Source: Prevotella sp. (lineage in GTDB: Bacteria; Bacteroidota; Bacteroidia; Bacteroidales; Bacteroidaceae). From it: a DNA stretch of 64,000 nucleotides. Position 1 is the stretch's first letter; each line of letters opens with the position of its first letter. Under the pieces are notes generated by a model. It did not search any database, was not told where the DNA came from, and saw only the letters and a program-made list of their open reading frames with translations. This document shows, piece after piece, positions 36,624 to 47,763 of the stretch. The DNA lies in NCBI GenBank assembly GCA_017548605.1, contig JAFYZT010000037.1, positions 1-64,000 on the forward strand, in the 5' to 3' direction. The translations under genes were made by a program, and so were the position numbers.

Positions 36624-36856
36624 GCTTCGAACTACAACCCAGGGTCTTTAAGCGTTGAGCCGTCGGTTGGTAAGCATGTGGGGACACATAACTTCGGAAC
36701 TATAGCCCAAAAGCTTAAAAACCCAGGGTTGAAAAAAGAAAACAACAACCGTTTTGCTGGAGATTTGTTAAGTCAAGGTTGAGTAAATGCCCAAGTGTGG
36801 GCGTTGAAGAACAGAGAAAGAACAGCCTCAGCAGACATTAATTTTTTAAATATAAA
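36624..36856 (+). promoter_or_regulatory. Long rpsL-rpsG intercistronic region, possible S7 autoregulatory site
   Basis: 233 bp without a gene. A direct repeat is visible (CTTCGAACTACAACCC and CTTCGGAACTATAGCCC), ACCCAGGGT occurs twice, and a hairpin TGCCCA-AGTG-TGGGCG lies near 36787-36804. In E. coli the S12-S7 spacer binds S7 to repress the operon; a similar role here is inference only. Confidence 0.4.
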
Positions 36857-37333
36857 ATGAGAAAAGCAAAACCCAAGAAGAGGGTTATCCTGCCGGATCC
36901 CGTCTTCAATGACCAGAAAGTGTCAAAATTCGTCAATCACTTGATGTATGATGGAAAGAAGACCATCTCTTATGAAATCTTCTACAATGCCCTCGACGTG
37001 GTCAAGAGCAAAATGGCCAAAGAGGAGAAATCACCACTTGAGATTTGGAAACAAGCACTCGACAACATCACTCCGCTCGTGGAGGTGAAGTCGAAGCGTA
37101 TCGGCGGCGCTACCTTCCAGGTGCCTACTGAGATACGTCCCGACCGTAAGGAGAGCGTGTCGATGAAGAACATGATTAATTTCGCACGCAAACGCGGTGG
37201 AAAGAGCATGGCCGAGAAACTGGCTGCTGAGATCATCGACGCCTATAACAACCAAGGTGGCGCGTTCAAGCGTAAGGAGGACATGCACCGCATGGCCGAG
37301 GCTAACCGTGCTTTCGCTCATTTCAGGTTCTAA
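36857..37333 (+). CDS. rpsG: 30S ribosomal protein uS7
   Basis: 158 residues, with [29 protein letters not shown] at the N-terminus and the family core [26 protein letters not shown]; ends [24 protein letters not shown]. It nucleates assembly of the 30S head and binds 16S rRNA; in several bacteria it also represses the str operon, relevant to the long spacer before it. Confidence 0.97.
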   Translation: MRKAKPKKRVILPDPVFNDQKVSKFVNHLMYDGKKTISYEIFYNALDVVKSKMAKEEKSPLEIWKQALDNITPLVEVKSKRIGGATFQVPTEIRPDRKESVSMKNMINFARKRGGKSMAEKLAAEIIDAYNNQGGAFKRKEDMHRMAEANRAFAHFRF

Positions 37334-37386
37334 TATAGATATAAGGTAAATCAGTAACAAGGTAAAAAGGTAAAGGATATAAGGAA

Positions 37387-39501
37387 ATGGCAAAGCAAGA
37401 TCTTCACCTGACACGAAACATCGGTATCATGGCGCATATTGATGCCGGCAAGACCACCACATCGGAGCGTATCCTCTTCTATACAGGCAAAACGCATAAA
37501 ATCGGTGAGGTGCACGACGGAGCTGCCACCATGGACTGGATGGCTCAGGAACAGGAGCGCGGTATCACTATCACATCGGCCGCTACTACCTGCTACTGGG
37601 AGTGGAATAGCAATAAATATAAGATCAACCTCATCGACACTCCGGGACACGTGGACTTCACCGCTGAGGTGGAACGTTCACTGCGCGTGCTCGACGGTGC
37701 CATCGCCACCTATTCGGCGGCCGACGGCGTACAGCCGCAGTCGGAGACGGTGTGGCGTCAGGCTGACAAATACAACGTGCCGCGTATCGGCTATGTGAAT
37801 AAGATGGACCGTTCGGGTGCCGATTTCTTTGAGACGGTACAGCAGATGCGTGACATCTTGGGTGCCAACCCCTGTCCCATACAGATTCCCATCGGTGCTG
37901 AGGAACATTTCAAGGGCGTGGTCGACCTCATCAAGATGAAGGCCATACTCTGGCACGATGAGACCATGGGAGCAGAATATGATATCGAGGACATTCCCGC
38001 TGAATTGGTCGATGAGGCCGAAGAATGGCGCGGCAAGATGCTCGAGACGGCAGCTGACTTCGACGACGACCTCATGGAGAAATTCCTTGAAGGTGAGGAG
38101 ATCGCCGAGGAGCAGATTATCGCTGCCTTGCGTAAAGGTACGGTGGCCATGGAGATTACTCCGATGCTTTGCGGTTCATCCTATAAGAACAAAGGTGTGC
38201 AGTCGCTCCTCGACTATACTTGTGCTTTCCTGCCGTCGCCCCTTGACACTGAGGCCATCGTGGGTACCAACCCCGAGACTGAGGACGAGGAAAGCCGCAA
38301 GCCGGCCGACGACGCTCCCACAGCAGCTCTGGCGTTTAAGATTGCCACTGACCCGTACATGGGACGCCTGGTGTTCTTCCGCGTATATTCGGGTAAGGTG
38401 GTGGCTGGAAGCTATGTGTACAATCCTCGCTCGGGAAAGAAAGAGCGTATCAGCCGTCTGTTCCAGATGAACTCGAACAAGGAGATTCCTATGGACTCCA
38501 TCGATGCTGGCGATATAGGTGCCGGCGTGGGATTCAAAGACATCCACACAGGTGACACGCTCTGTGACGAGCAACACCCCATTGTGTTGGAGTCGATGAC
38601 CTTCCCCGACCCGGTGATTGGTATCGCTGTTGAGCCGAAGTCACAGGCCGACGTTGATAAATTGGGTATCGGATTGGCCAAACTGGCAGAGGAAGACCCG
38701 ACGTTCACCGTGCGCACTGACGAGCAGAGCGGACAGACGATTATCTCGGGTATGGGAGAGCTCCATCTCGATATCATCATCGACCGTCTGAAGCGTGAGT
38801 TCAAGGTGGAATGTAATCAGGGCAAGCCGCAGGTGAACTATAAAGAGGCTATCACCAAGACCGTCAATCTTCGCGAGGTGTACAAGAAACAGAGTGGTGG
38901 ACGCGGTAAGTTCGCTGACATCATCTGTAACGTGGGTCCCGTGGATGAAGACTTCAAAGAAGGCGGATTGCAGTTCGTGAACGAAGTGAAGGGCGGTAAC
39001 ATTCCCAAGGAGTTTATTCCCTCGGTGCAGAAAGGCTTTGAGCAGGCCATGAAGAACGGCGTGCTCGGCGGCTATCCGATGGACTCACTTAAAGTGACAC
39101 TCCTCGATGGATCGTTCCACCCCGTAGATTCCGACCAGCTGTCGTTCGAGATTGCTGCCATGCAGGCTTACAAGAACGCTTGTGTGAAGGCTGCCCCCGT
39201 GCTCATGGAGCCGATTATGAAACTGGAGGTGGTGACACCCGAAGAGAGTATGGGCGACGTGATTGGCGACCTGAACAAACGCCGTGGACAGGTGCAGGGC
39301 ATGGACGAGGCTCGCTCCGGCGGCCGTATCGTCAAAGCTATGGTTCCACTGTCGGAGACCTTCGGTTATGTGACAGCTCTGCGTACCATTACCTCGGGAC
39401 GTGCTACCAGTTCGATGGAATATGACCACCACGCTCCGCTTTCGAGCTCTATTGCCAAGGCAGTGCTTGAAGAGGTAAACGGACGCGCCGACCTGGTTTA
39501 A
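37387..39501 (+). CDS. fusA: Elongation factor G
   Basis: 704 residues. G1 AHIDAGKTT (16-24), [23 protein letters not shown], domain II, and domains III-V with [19 protein letters not shown] and the C-terminal [17 protein letters not shown]. It drives tRNA-mRNA translocation. The spacer before it (37334-37386) contains a GGTAAAAAGGTAAAG repeat. Length and motifs fit the main housekeeping EF-G. Confidence 0.98.
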   Translation: MAKQDLHLTRNIGIMAHIDAGKTTTSERILFYTGKTHKIGEVHDGAATMDWMAQEQERGITITSAATTCYWEWNSNKYKINLIDTPGHVDFTAEVERSLRVLDGAIATYSAADGVQPQSETVWRQADKYNVPRIGYVNKMDRSGADFFETVQQMRDILGANPCPIQIPIGAEEHFKGVVDLIKMKAILWHDETMGAEYDIEDIPAELVDEAEEWRGKMLETAADFDDDLMEKFLEGEEIAEEQIIAALRKGTVAMEITPMLCGSSYKNKGVQSLLDYTCAFLPSPLDTEAIVGTNPETEDEESRKPADDAPTAALAFKIATDPYMGRLVFFRVYSGKVVAGSYVYNPRSGKKERISRLFQMNSNKEIPMDSIDAGDIGAGVGFKDIHTGDTLCDEQHPIVLESMTFPDPVIGIAVEPKSQADVDKLGIGLAKLAEEDPTFTVRTDEQSGQTIISGMGELHLDIIIDRLKREFKVECNQGKPQVNYKEAITKTVNLREVYKKQSGGRGKFADIICNVGPVDEDFKEGGLQFVNEVKGGNIPKEFIPSVQKGFEQAMKNGVLGGYPMDSLKVTLLDGSFHPVDSDQLSFEIAAMQAYKNACVKAAPVLMEPIMKLEVVTPEESMGDVIGDLNKRRGQVQGMDEARSGGRIVKAMVPLSETFGYVTALRTITSGRATSSMEYDHHAPLSSSIAKAVLEEVNGRADLV

Positions 39502-39603
39502 CCCCCCCCAAAAAAATAATCATTTCGAGGCTCCGGCTTAGAATATGACTCTTAAGCCGACCTCGATTAACAACAATAACAAAATTAACAAAACCAAACA
39601 ACA

Positions 39604-39909
39604 ATGAGTCAGAAAATCAGAATCAAGCTCAAGTCGTACGACCACAAACTTGTGGACAAGTCGGCTGAGAAAATCGTCAAGGCCGTCAAGGCCACGGGTG
39701 CCATCGTCAGCGGACCGATTCCTCTGCCCACCCACAAACGCATCTTCACTGTCAACCGCTCGACATTCGTCAACAAAAAGGCGCGCGAACAGTTCCAGCT
39801 GAGCGACTATAAACGCCTCATCGACATCTACAGCTCGACAGCTAACACCGTCGAGGCCCTGATGAAACTGGAATTGCCCAGCGGCGTTGAAGTAGAAATC
39901 AAAGTGTAG
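39604..39909 (+). CDS. rpsJ: 30S ribosomal protein uS10 (NusE)
   Basis: 101 residues: [21 protein letters not shown], then [28 protein letters not shown] and the closing [19 protein letters not shown]. It works in the 30S head and with NusG in transcription-translation coupling. First gene of the S10 group; followed by an unusual repeat-filled 122-bp spacer. Confidence 0.97.
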   Translation: MSQKIRIKLKSYDHKLVDKSAEKIVKAVKATGAIVSGPIPLPTHKRIFTVNRSTFVNKKAREQFQLSDYKRLIDIYSSTANTVEALMKLELPSGVEVEIKV

Positions 39910-39945
39910 TAAGGAGTAAGGAGTTAAGAATTAAGAGTTAAGAAA
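39910..39945 (+). repeat. TAAGGAGT/TAAGAGT tandem repeat after the rpsJ stop
   Basis: TAAGGAG, TAAGGAGT, TAAGAAT, TAAGAGT, TAAGAAA: five 7-8 bp units starting at the base after the TAG stop. Partly complementary to the AAACTCCT repeats downstream. Confidence 0.75.
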
Positions 39946-39967
39946 AATACCCCGCAGGCTATTGTCC

Positions 39968-39998
39968 AAACTCCCAAACTCCTAAACTCCTAAACTCC
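39968..39998 (+). repeat. Four 8-bp AAACTCCT repeats before rplC
   Basis: AAACTCCC, AAACTCCT, AAACTCCT, AAACTCC in exact 8-bp register, 33 bp ahead of the rplC start; GGAGT/ACTCC complementarity with 39910-39945 allows a stem within the rpsJ-rplC spacer. Confidence 0.75.
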
Positions 39999-40031
39999 AA
40001 ATTTATAATAACAATAAACAACAGATTTGAA

Positions 40032-40646
40032 ATGCCAGGATTAATTGGAAAGAAAATCGGAATGACATCCGTTTTCAGTGCCGACGGCAAGAATGTGCCG
40101 TGCACTGTTATCGAAGCTGGTCCTTGTGTTGTCACCCAAGTGAAAACCGTTGAGAAAGATGGTTACAGCGCTCTGCAACTCGCCTTCGGCGAAGCAAAGG
40201 AGAAGAACACCACCAAAGCAATGATGGGTTGCTTCAAAAAAGCTGGGACAACACCGAAAAAGCACTTGGCCGAGTTCAAATTCGACGAGGAACATAACCT
40301 CGGCGACGTTATCACCGTGGAAATCTTCAACGACACCACTTTTGTTGATGTCGTGGGTACCTCAAAAGGTAAGGGATTCCAGGGTGTCATGAAAAGACAC
40401 GGATTCGGCGGTGTAGGACAACAAACTCACGGACAGGACGACCGCGCCCGCAAGCCGGGTTCCATCGGTGCCTGCTCCTATCCCGCTAAAGTGTTCAAGG
40501 GAATGCGCATGGGCGGACACATGGGATGTGACCGTGTTACCACGCAAAACCTTAAAGTTCTTAAAGTAATTCCGGAGCATAACCTCATCCTCGTGAAAGG
40601 TTCCGTGGCCGGATTCAATGGTTCAACCGTGTTAATTAAGAAGTAA
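40032..40646 (+). CDS. rplC: 50S ribosomal protein uL3
   Basis: 204 residues: [29 protein letters not shown] at the start and the peptidyl-transferase-centre loop [52 protein letters not shown]. Its stop overlaps the rplD start (TAATG), indicating translational coupling. Confidence 0.97.
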   Translation: MPGLIGKKIGMTSVFSADGKNVPCTVIEAGPCVVTQVKTVEKDGYSALQLAFGEAKEKNTTKAMMGCFKKAGTTPKKHLAEFKFDEEHNLGDVITVEIFNDTTFVDVVGTSKGKGFQGVMKRHGFGGVGQQTHGQDDRARKPGSIGACSYPAKVFKGMRMGGHMGCDRVTTQNLKVLKVIPEHNLILVKGSVAGFNGSTVLIKK

Positions 40647-41275
40647 TGGAAATCAACGTATTAAATATCAAAGGACAGGAAACCGGCAGAAAGGTGGTCC
40701 TCAATGACGAGATCTACGGCATCGAACCAAACGACCACGTGCTCTATCTCGCCGTGAAACAGTACCTCGGCAACCAACGCCAGGGAACAGCCAAGGCCAA
40801 GGAAAGAAGCGAGCACAAAGGTAGCACCCGCAAGCTCGGACGTCAGAAGGGTGGAGGTGGTGCTCGCCATGGCGACATCAACTCACCGCTGCTCAAAGGT
40901 GGTGGTAGGGTGTTCGGTCCGAAACCGCGCGACTACCGTACCAAGCTCAACAAGAAGGTGAAGGTGCTCGCACGTAAGAGCGCTCTCTCTTATAAGGCAA
41001 AGGAAAATGCCATCATCGTGGTGGAAGACTTCAACTTCGAAACACCGAAGACTAAAGAATTCTTAAATATTATTAAAAATCTTAAAGTCGATGGTAAGAA
41101 GCAACTCTTCCTTTTGCCAGGTGCGAATAAAACCGTATATTTGTCGGCTCGAAATTTACCGGGTACAGAAGTCATGATTGCATCGACACTCAATTCTTAC
41201 AAAGTATTGAATGCTGATGTGCTTGTCGTGACTGAAAATTCGTTGAAATCAATCGAAGAGGTCTTAATTAAATAA
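40646..41275 (+). CDS. rplD: 50S ribosomal protein uL4
   Basis: 209 residues; the long exit-tunnel loop is present ([51 protein letters not shown]). The start overlaps the rplC stop by one base. uL4 represses the S10 operon in enterobacteria; whether it does here is unknown. Confidence 0.97.
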   Translation: MEINVLNIKGQETGRKVVLNDEIYGIEPNDHVLYLAVKQYLGNQRQGTAKAKERSEHKGSTRKLGRQKGGGGARHGDINSPLLKGGGRVFGPKPRDYRTKLNKKVKVLARKSALSYKAKENAIIVVEDFNFETPKTKEFLNIIKNLKVDGKKQLFLLPGANKTVYLSARNLPGTEVMIASTLNSYKVLNADVLVVTENSLKSIEEVLIK

Positions 41276-41292
41276 TCAAGGAGATTCAAAAC

Positions 41293-41586
41293 ATGGCATT
41301 TATCATCAAACCCCTGGTCACTGAGAAGATGACCAAGACTACGGACAAATGGCCCAACCGTTTCGGTTTCATTGTGAAACCCGAGGCCAACAAGCTCCAG
41401 ATTAAGAAAGAAGTGGAAGAGACCTACAACGTGACGGTCGAACAGGTGAACACGGCCAAATACTCCGGGAAACGCTCGCAGCGCTATACCAAGGCCGGAC
41501 TCATCAGAGGGCATAAGGCTGCCTTCAAGAAAGCTATCGTTACCCTCAAAGAGGGCGAAACAATCGATTTTTACAGCAATATCTAA
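41293..41586 (+). CDS. rplW: 50S ribosomal protein uL23
   Basis: 97 residues: IIKPLVTEKMTKTTDKWPNRFGFIVKPEANKLQIKKEVEETYNV, typical of uL23, with SGKRSQRYTKAGLIRGHKAAFKKAIVTLKEGETIDFY at the end. It sits at the tunnel exit and docks trigger factor and SRP. An AGGAG motif precedes the start. Confidence 0.96.
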   Translation: MAFIIKPLVTEKMTKTTDKWPNRFGFIVKPEANKLQIKKEVEETYNVTVEQVNTAKYSGKRSQRYTKAGLIRGHKAAFKKAIVTLKEGETIDFYSNI

Positions 41587-41593
41587 ATAAAAA

Positions 41594-42418
41594 ATGGCAG
41601 TACGTAAACTAAAACCGGTAACACCGGGACAAAGACACAAAATTATTGGTACGTTCGAGGATATTACTGCATCCGTACCAGAGAAATCTCTCGTTTTCGG
41701 GAAAAAATCCACCGGAGGACGCAACAACACCGGTAAAATGACCGTCAGGTACAGAGGAGGCGGACACAAACGCAAATATCGCCTCATCGACTTCAAACGA
41801 GAGAAAGATGGTGTACCCGCTGTCGTGAAGACAATCGAATACGACCCGAACCGTTCGGCTCGCATTGCTCTGCTCTTCTATGCCGACGGCGAAAAACGTT
41901 ACATTATTGCTCCTAATGGACTGCAGGTGGGCACAAAACTCATGTCGGGACCTGAGGCTGCTCCGGAGATTGGAAACGCTCTCCCCTTGGCCAACATTCC
42001 CGTGGGTACTGTGATCCACAACATCGAACTGCGCCCGGGACAGGGCGCCCTGCTCGTTCGCTCAGCTGGCAATTTCGCTCAGTTGACTTCGCGCGAAGGC
42101 TCTTACTGCGTTATCAAGCTCCCCTCGGGAGAAACACGCAAGATCCTCTCTGCTTGTAAAGCTACCGTCGGTTCGGTGGGCAACTCTGACCACGCACTCG
42201 AACAGTCCGGAAAAGCCGGACGCTCGCGCTGGCTCGGTCGTCGTCCGCATAACCGAGGCGTTGTGATGAACCCGCACGATCACCCCATGGGTGGTGGCGA
42301 AGGACGTCAGTCTGGTGGTCATCCGCGTTCACGCACCGGTTTGTATGCTAAGGGCCTCAAGACAAGGGCTCCGAAGAAACACTCCAACAAGTATATCATC
42401 GAAAGAGCTAAAAAGTAA
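41594..42418 (+). CDS. rplB: 50S ribosomal protein uL2
   Basis: 274 residues; RNA-binding core with [16 protein letters not shown] and the strictly conserved [13 protein letters not shown] whose histidine lies near the peptidyl-transferase centre. It starts 8 bp after rplW. Confidence 0.98.
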   Translation: MAVRKLKPVTPGQRHKIIGTFEDITASVPEKSLVFGKKSTGGRNNTGKMTVRYRGGGHKRKYRLIDFKREKDGVPAVVKTIEYDPNRSARIALLFYADGEKRYIIAPNGLQVGTKLMSGPEAAPEIGNALPLANIPVGTVIHNIELRPGQGALLVRSAGNFAQLTSREGSYCVIKLPSGETRKILSACKATVGSVGNSDHALEQSGKAGRSRWLGRRPHNRGVVMNPHDHPMGGGEGRQSGGHPRSRTGLYAKGLKTRAPKKHSNKYIIERAKK

Positions 42419-42440
42419 CAAGTTAACTAACGAATAACAC

Positions 42441-42707
42441 ATGAGTCGTTCACTTAAAAAAGGACCGTACATCAACGTGGCACTCGAGAAGAAAATTCTC
42501 GCCATGAACGAAAGCGGCAAGAAAAACGTCGTAAAAACATGGGCCAGGGCTTCCGTCATCTCCCCCGATTTCGTGGGACACACGGTAGCAGTTCACAACG
42601 GTAACAAATTCATTCCGGTTTACATCACTGAAAACATGGTCGGACACAAACTGGGCGAGTTCTCTCCCACCAGACGTTTCGGCGGTCATGCAGGCAACAA
42701 GAAGTAA
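42441..42707 (+). CDS. rpsS: 30S ribosomal protein uS19
   Basis: 88 residues: [73 protein letters not shown]. All family landmarks are present. It contacts uS13 at the head of the 30S subunit. Confidence 0.97.
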   Translation: MSRSLKKGPYINVALEKKILAMNESGKKNVVKTWARASVISPDFVGHTVAVHNGNKFIPVYITENMVGHKLGEFSPTRRFGGHAGNKK

Positions 42708-42740
42708 ACCCAACAAACTGTAGAAAAAAAGAATTAAATA

Positions 42741-43145
42741 ATGGGAGCAAGAAAGAAAATTGCGGCTGACAAAAGAAAAGAAGCCAACAAAAGCTTGTAC
42801 TTCGCCAAACTGAAAGACGTGCCCTCCTCGCCGAGGAAGATGAGGTACGTGGTCGACATGATCAGGGGCGTCGAGGTGAACCGGGCTCTCGGTATCCTCC
42901 GCTTCTCGAAGAAACATGCGGCCAAAGACGTAGAGAAACTCCTCCGCTCGGCTATCGCCAACTGGGAGGCTAAAAACGACAGAAAAGCCGAAGACGGTGA
43001 ACTCATCGTTTCCAAGGTGTTCGTCGATGAAGGCGTTACCATTAAGAGGATGAGACCCGCACCGCAGGGACGTGGCTACAGGATTCGCAAACGTAGCAAC
43101 CACGTCACACTCTTTGTCGACTCAATTAATAACGACGAAAATTAA
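42741..43145 (+). CDS. rplV: 50S ribosomal protein uL22
   Basis: 134 residues; [48 protein letters not shown] and the tunnel beta-hairpin [25 protein letters not shown], where macrolide-resistance changes occur; no insertion or deletion is evident in that loop. Confidence 0.96.
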   Translation: MGARKKIAADKRKEANKSLYFAKLKDVPSSPRKMRYVVDMIRGVEVNRALGILRFSKKHAAKDVEKLLRSAIANWEAKNDRKAEDGELIVSKVFVDEGVTIKRMRPAPQGRGYRIRKRSNHVTLFVDSINNDEN

Positions 43146-43151
43146 TTTAAG

Positions 43152-43880
43152 ATGGGACAGAAAGTTAATCCAATAAGCAACCGTCTCGGCATTATCAGAG
43201 GTTGGGACTCCAACTGGTTCGGTGGTAAAAACTTCGGTGACAACATCGTAGAAGACCAGAAAATCAGGACTTATCTCAACAAGAGACTCGAGAACGCAAT
43301 GGTCTCGAAAATAGTCATCGAAAGAACGCTGAAACTCGTCACTATCACCGTGTGCACCGCTAAACCGGGACTCGTCATCGGTAAAGGTGGACAGGATGTC
43401 GACAAACTCAAGGAAGAACTGAAGAAACTCTACGGTAAAGAGATTCAGATCAATATCTTCGAGGTGAAAAAACCTGAACTCGACGCTACCATCGTGGGTA
43501 ACAATATCGCTCGCCAGGTGGAAGGAAAGATGGCCTACAGAAGGGCTATCAAGATGGCCATCGCCAACACGATGAGAGCTGGTGCCGAGGGTATCAAAGT
43601 ACAAATCACCGGTCGTCTCAACGGTGCTGAAATGGCACGTAAAGAGATGTACAAGGAAGGACGTACTCCACTGCACACCTTCAGGGCCGACGTGGACTAC
43701 TGCCAGACCGAAGCACTCACCAAGGTGGGATTGCTCGGCATCAAGGTGTGGATCTGCAGAGGTGAAATCTTCGGAAAAGTTGACCTCGCTCCTAACTTCG
43801 CACAGGAGAAATCCATGGGTCGCGGAGCTCAAGGCGGTCGCCGCGAACGAGGCAACAGAAAAAGAAACAATAACCGTTAA
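43152..43880 (+). CDS. rpsC: 30S ribosomal protein uS3
   Basis: 242 residues. KH domain with [22 protein letters not shown] and the C-terminal domain [35 protein letters not shown]; a basic tail rich in Arg, Gly, Asn follows. It lines the mRNA entry channel. Seven bases separate it from rplV. Confidence 0.97.
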   Translation: MGQKVNPISNRLGIIRGWDSNWFGGKNFGDNIVEDQKIRTYLNKRLENAMVSKIVIERTLKLVTITVCTAKPGLVIGKGGQDVDKLKEELKKLYGKEIQINIFEVKKPELDATIVGNNIARQVEGKMAYRRAIKMAIANTMRAGAEGIKVQITGRLNGAEMARKEMYKEGRTPLHTFRADVDYCQTEALTKVGLLGIKVWICRGEIFGKVDLAPNFAQEKSMGRGAQGGRRERGNRKRNNNR

Positions 43881-43894
43881 AAGAAGAAGCTATC

Positions 43895-44323
43895 ATGTTA
43901 CAGCCAAAACGAGTAAGATATAGAAGACCTCAGGACGGGCGTGGCAACAAAGGCAACGCTCACAGAGGCACGCAGCTGGCCTTCGGCTCATTCGGCATCA
44001 AGACGCTTGAGGCAAAATGGATCGACAGCCGCCAGATTGAGGCAGCACGTGTAGCGGTGAACAGAAGAATGAACCGCGAGGGACAGGTCTGGATCAGGAT
44101 CTTCCCCGACAAACCCATCACCCGCAAACCCGCCGATGTGCGTATGGGTAAGGGTAAGGGTGACCCCGCAGGATGGGTGGCTCCTGTCACTCCCGGAAGG
44201 GTACTCTTCGAAGTCGAGGGCGTGAGCTTCGACCTCGCTAAGGAAGCACTCAGGCTCGCCGCGCAGAAACTGCCCGTGAAGACTAAGTTCATCGTCAGAA
44301 GAGATTACGATAAAAACGCATAA
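43895..44323 (+). CDS. rplP: 50S ribosomal protein uL16
   Basis: 142 residues: [41 protein letters not shown], then [33 protein letters not shown], the arginine 81-type loop region of uL16. It helps form the A-site tRNA pocket on the 50S. Confidence 0.97.
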   Translation: MLQPKRVRYRRPQDGRGNKGNAHRGTQLAFGSFGIKTLEAKWIDSRQIEAARVAVNRRMNREGQVWIRIFPDKPITRKPADVRMGKGKGDPAGWVAPVTPGRVLFEVEGVSFDLAKEALRLAAQKLPVKTKFIVRRDYDKNA

Positions 44324-44326
44324 GTC

Positions 44327-44521
44327 ATGAAAATCAACGAAATAAAAGAACTCGATACGAAAGACCTCCAAGAGCGTCTCGAAACGGAAGTGGCTCGTCT
44401 TCAACAGATGAAACTCAACCACGCCATCACTCCGCTTGAGAACCCGATGCTCCTCAGACAGGCCAAGAAGGATATCGCTCGAATGAAAACCGAGCTCCGT
44501 CAACGAGAGCTTAACAAATGA
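44327..44521 (+). CDS. rpmC: 50S ribosomal protein uL29
   Basis: 64 residues, two helices: [59 protein letters not shown]. The 3' end (AAATGA) provides an overlapping ATG for an upstream alternative rpsQ start. Confidence 0.95.
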   Translation: MKINEIKELDTKDLQERLETEVARLQQMKLNHAITPLENPMLLRQAKKDIARMKTELRQRELNK

Positions 44522-44532
44522 CAATGGGACAC

Positions 44533-44790
44533 ATGGAAACAAGAAACTTAAGAAAAACAAGACAGGGTGTCGTTATCAGCAACAAAATGGATAAAACCAT
44601 TGTTATTGCAGCCAAGTTCAAGGAGAAACACCCAATCTACGGTAAGTTCGTGCAGAAAACGAAAAAATACCATGCCCATGACGAGAAAAACGAAGCCAAT
44701 ATCGGCGATACCGTGCTCGTGATGGAAACAAGGCCTCTGAGCAAGACTAAGAGGTGGAGATTAGTTCAAATCATCGAAAAAGCTAAGTAA
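44533..44790 (+). CDS. rpsQ: 30S ribosomal protein uS17
   Basis: Begins [51 protein letters not shown], 85 residues, the normal family start. In-frame ATGs at 44518 and 44524 would add up to five residues and would overlap rpmC; they cannot be excluded. OB-fold protein of the 30S body. Confidence 0.93.
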   Translation: METRNLRKTRQGVVISNKMDKTIVIAAKFKEKHPIYGKFVQKTKKYHAHDEKNEANIGDTVLVMETRPLSKTKRWRLVQIIEKAK

Positions 44791-44792
44791 TT

Positions 44793-45158
44793 ATGATACA
44801 GGCAGAAACAAGACTGACAGTATGCGACAACAGCGGTGCCAAAGAGGCTCTCTGTATCCGTGTGCTCGGTGGTACTGGCAGAAGGTACGCCAGCGTGGGC
44901 GACATCATCGTCGTCACCGTGAAAAACGTCATCCCTTCCAGCGACATGAAGAAAGGTACCGTATCCAAAGCACTCATCGTCCGTACCAAGAAAGAGGTGA
45001 GAAGAGCCGACGGTTCGTACATCAGGTTCGACGACAACGCATGTGTGCTGCTCAACAACGCCGGTGAACTCCGGGGCAGCCGTATCTTCGGACCTGTGGC
45101 ACGCGAACTCAGAGCCGTCAACATGAAGGTCGTCTCGCTCGCACCTGAGGTCCTTTAA
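44793..45158 (+). CDS. rplN: 50S ribosomal protein uL14
   Basis: 121 residues: [48 protein letters not shown] and the C-terminal [27 protein letters not shown]. Complete and typical. It lies at the subunit interface and is the docking site of the silencing factor RsfS. Confidence 0.97.
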   Translation: MIQAETRLTVCDNSGAKEALCIRVLGGTGRRYASVGDIIVVTVKNVIPSSDMKKGTVSKALIVRTKKEVRRADGSYIRFDDNACVLLNNAGELRGSRIFGPVARELRAVNMKVVSLAPEVL

Positions 45159-45177
45159 TCCATAAACATTCAAAACA

Positions 45178-45498
45178 ATGGCTAAGTTACATATCAAGAA
45201 AAACGATACAGTGGTGGTCATCGCCGGTGAAGACAAAGGAAAGACCGGTAAGGTACTCAAGGTGCTCGTGGACAAAAACCGCGCCATCGTCGAAGGGGTC
45301 AACATCATGACCAAAAGCGCCAAACCATCAGCCAAAAACCCGCAAGGGGGCATCATCAAGGTGGAAGCGCCGATTCATATCTCTAACCTCAGCCTCATCG
45401 ACCCGAAAAGTGGCAAGCCCACACGCATCGGCATGAAGTTCAACGAGGACGGAAAGAAAGTACGCATCGCTAAAAAATCGGGAGAGGAGATTAAATAA
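45178..45498 (+). CDS. rplX: 50S ribosomal protein uL24
   Basis: 106 residues with an N-terminal KOW motif ([38 protein letters not shown]). An assembly initiator near the tunnel exit. Its stop overlaps the rplE start (TAATG). Confidence 0.96.
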   Translation: MAKLHIKKNDTVVVIAGEDKGKTGKVLKVLVDKNRAIVEGVNIMTKSAKPSAKNPQGGIIKVEAPIHISNLSLIDPKSGKPTRIGMKFNEDGKKVRIAKKSGEEIK

Positions 45499-46052
45499 TG
45501 AATACCGCGCAATTAAAGAAAGTATATGTCGAGGAAATTGCCCCGGCACTGAAGAAACAGTTCAACTACACATCGTCCATGCAGGTGCCTGTGTTGAAGA
45601 AGATCGTCGTCAACCAAGGACTCGGCGATGCCACACAGGACAAGAAAATCATCGATGTGGCTATCAATGAGGTGACAGCCATCACAGGACAGAAGGCAGT
45701 GGCTACCTTCTCAAAGAAGGATATCGCCAACTTCAAGCTGCGTAAAAAAATGCCCATTGGCGTGATGGTGACTCTGCGACGCGAAAGAATGTACGAATTC
45801 CTGGAGAAGCTGGTGCGCGTGGCCCTGCCCCGTATCCGTGACTTCAAGGGTATCGAAAGTAAGTTCGACGGACGTGGCAACTACACCCTCGGCATCGAGG
45901 AGCAGATTATCTTCCCGGAAATCAATATCGATAACATCGAACGCATACAGGGCATGAATATCACCTTCGTGACATCGGCTAAGACCGATGAGGAGGGCTA
46001 CGCTCTGCTTAAGGCTTTCGGACTACCGTTCAAAAACGCTAAAAAAGATTAA
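45498..46052 (+). CDS. rplE: 50S ribosomal protein uL5
   Basis: 184 residues: [68 protein letters not shown], ending [12 protein letters not shown]. It binds 5S rRNA. Coupled to rplX by one-base overlap. Confidence 0.97.
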   Translation: MNTAQLKKVYVEEIAPALKKQFNYTSSMQVPVLKKIVVNQGLGDATQDKKIIDVAINEVTAITGQKAVATFSKKDIANFKLRKKMPIGVMVTLRRERMYEFLEKLVRVALPRIRDFKGIESKFDGRGNYTLGIEEQIIFPEINIDNIERIQGMNITFVTSAKTDEEGYALLKAFGLPFKNAKKD

Positions 46053-46055
46053 GTC

Positions 46056-46358
46056 ATGGCTAAAGAATCAATGAAAGCGCGTGAGGTGAAACGCGCCAAG
46101 ATGGTAGCTAAATACGCTGAGAAAAGGGCGGCATTGAAAAAAATCATTGCCACCACCAATGACCCGGCAGAGGCTTACGAGGCTGCTCGCAAACTGCAGA
46201 GCATCCCCCGCAATGCTAACCCCATCCGTCTGCACAACCGTTGCAAGATAACGGGCCGTCCGAAGGGTTACATCCGTCAGTTCGGACTCTCACGTATTCA
46301 GTTCCGTGAAATGGCGTCGCAAGGTCTCATCCCGGGCGTCAAGAAAGCAAGCTGGTAA
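46056..46358 (+). CDS. rpsN: 30S ribosomal protein uS14 (zinc-free form)
   Basis: 100 residues, the long form without the CxxC...CxxC zinc ribbon (only one Cys, in [27 protein letters not shown]). It lies three bases after rplE in the spc order L5-S14-S8. Confidence 0.96.
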   Translation: MAKESMKAREVKRAKMVAKYAEKRAALKKIIATTNDPAEAYEAARKLQSIPRNANPIRLHNRCKITGRPKGYIRQFGLSRIQFREMASQGLIPGVKKASW

Positions 46359-46414
46359 TTTTTTATTATTTAATATTGTCGGGGCAGTCCCGATTAATTA
46401 AACATCACAAACAA

Positions 46415-46810
46415 ATGACAGATCCTATTGCAGATTTTCTGACCAGACTCAGAAACGCAATCATGGCGCATCACCGCGTCGTGGAAATTCCAGCCTCCAA
46501 CTTGAAGAAGGAAATCACTAAGATCCTCTTCGAGAAAGGCTACATCCTCAACTACAAATTCGTTGAGGACGGTCCGCAGGGAACCATCAAGGTGGCCCTG
46601 AAGTACAACCCCGTAACCCGGGCTAACGCTATCAAGAAACTGGAGCGTGTGTCAAAGCCGGGTCTTCGTAAGTACACGGGCTATAAAGACATGCCGAGAG
46701 TTATTAACGGATTGGGTATTGCTATCCTGTCCACGTCTAAAGGTGTTATGACCGACAAAGAGGCCGCAGAACTGAAAATCGGCGGCGAAGTGCTTTGCTA
46801 CGTCTATTAA
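46415..46810 (+). CDS. rpsH: 30S ribosomal protein uS8
   Basis: 131 residues starting MTDPIADFLTRLRNAIMAHH, the usual uS8 N-terminus; an in-frame ATG at 46376 adds 13 unrelated residues and is rejected. C-terminal STSKGVMTDKEAAELKIGGEVLCYVY is typical. In enterobacteria uS8 represses the spc operon at the rplE start. Confidence 0.96.
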   Translation: MTDPIADFLTRLRNAIMAHHRVVEIPASNLKKEITKILFEKGYILNYKFVEDGPQGTIKVALKYNPVTRANAIKKLERVSKPGLRKYTGYKDMPRVINGLGIAILSTSKGVMTDKEAAELKIGGEVLCYVY

Positions 46811-46827
46811 TTGATGGAGGATATACT

Positions 46828-47394
46828 ATGTCAAGAATAGGTAAATTGCCAATAGCTATACCCGCCGGGGTCAGCATCGAACAGAAAGACGGCATCGTCA
46901 CAGTAAAAGGACCCAAAGGGGAACTCTCCCAGAAAATCGACTCGTCGATTATCATGAAGAATGAGGACGGACACCTTGTGTTCGAAATCGATGAGAACAG
47001 CCCCGTCAATATCAAACAGAAACAGGCTTTCCATGGTCTCTACCGCTCGTTGGTGAACAACATGGTGGTGGGCGTGAGCCAAGGTTTCAAAAAGGAAATG
47101 GAACTCGTGGGCGTGGGATACCGCGTGTCTAACCAAGGCAATCTCATCGAGTTCGCTCTGGGCTACACACACCCGATTTTCCTCCAACTTCCCAAAGAGG
47201 TGAAGGTGGAAACAAAGTCGGAGCGTAACCAGAACCCGCAAATTATTCTCGAATCGTGTGACAAACAACTGCTCGGACTCATCTGCGCCAAGATTCGCTC
47301 GTTCCGTATGCCGGAGCCTTACAAAGGCAAGGGTATCCTCTTCAAGGGCGAGGTTATCCGCAGGAAGTCTGGTAAGTCGGCTGCTGCCAAGTAA
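46828..47394 (+). CDS. rplF: 50S ribosomal protein uL6
   Basis: 188 residues from MSRIGKLPIAIPAGVSI; the upstream in-frame ATG at 46795 overlaps rpsH and is not used. GGAGG at 46816-46820 is a real Shine-Dalgarno. The two homologous uL6 domains and the C-terminal PEPYKGKGILFKGEVIRRKSGKSAAAK are intact. Confidence 0.96.
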   Translation: MSRIGKLPIAIPAGVSIEQKDGIVTVKGPKGELSQKIDSSIIMKNEDGHLVFEIDENSPVNIKQKQAFHGLYRSLVNNMVVGVSQGFKKEMELVGVGYRVSNQGNLIEFALGYTHPIFLQLPKEVKVETKSERNQNPQIILESCDKQLLGLICAKIRSFRMPEPYKGKGILFKGEVIRRKSGKSAAAK

Positions 47395-47412
47395 CTTTAA
47401 TACCTTAGCATT

Positions 47413-47757
47413 ATGACATCGAAAAAAGTAGAAAGACGAATCAAGATAAAATACAGAATTCGTAAGAGAGTGAACGGCACGGCAGAAAGACCTCGTATGA
47501 CGGTCTTCCGCAGCAACAAGCAGATTTACGTGCAGATTATCAACGACCTCACGGGCAACACGCTCGCCGCTGCTTCATCGCTCGGCATGGAGAACATGCC
47601 TAAGAAGGAGCAGGCTCAGAAAGTGGGCGAACTGGTGGCCAAAAAGGCTGTTGAGAAGGGAATCCAGGCTGTAGTCTTCGACCGCAACGGATACCTTTAT
47701 CATGGTAGAGTGAAAGAACTGGCTGATGCCGCTCGTAAAGGAGGACTTAATTTCTAA
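47413..47757 (+). CDS. rplR: 50S ribosomal protein uL18
   Basis: 114 residues: [49 protein letters not shown], then [27 protein letters not shown]. Binds 5S rRNA with uL5. Confidence 0.97.
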   Translation: MTSKKVERRIKIKYRIRKRVNGTAERPRMTVFRSNKQIYVQIINDLTGNTLAAASSLGMENMPKKEQAQKVGELVAKKAVEKGIQAVVFDRNGYLYHGRVKELADAARKGGLNF

Positions 47758-47763
47758 ACGATT

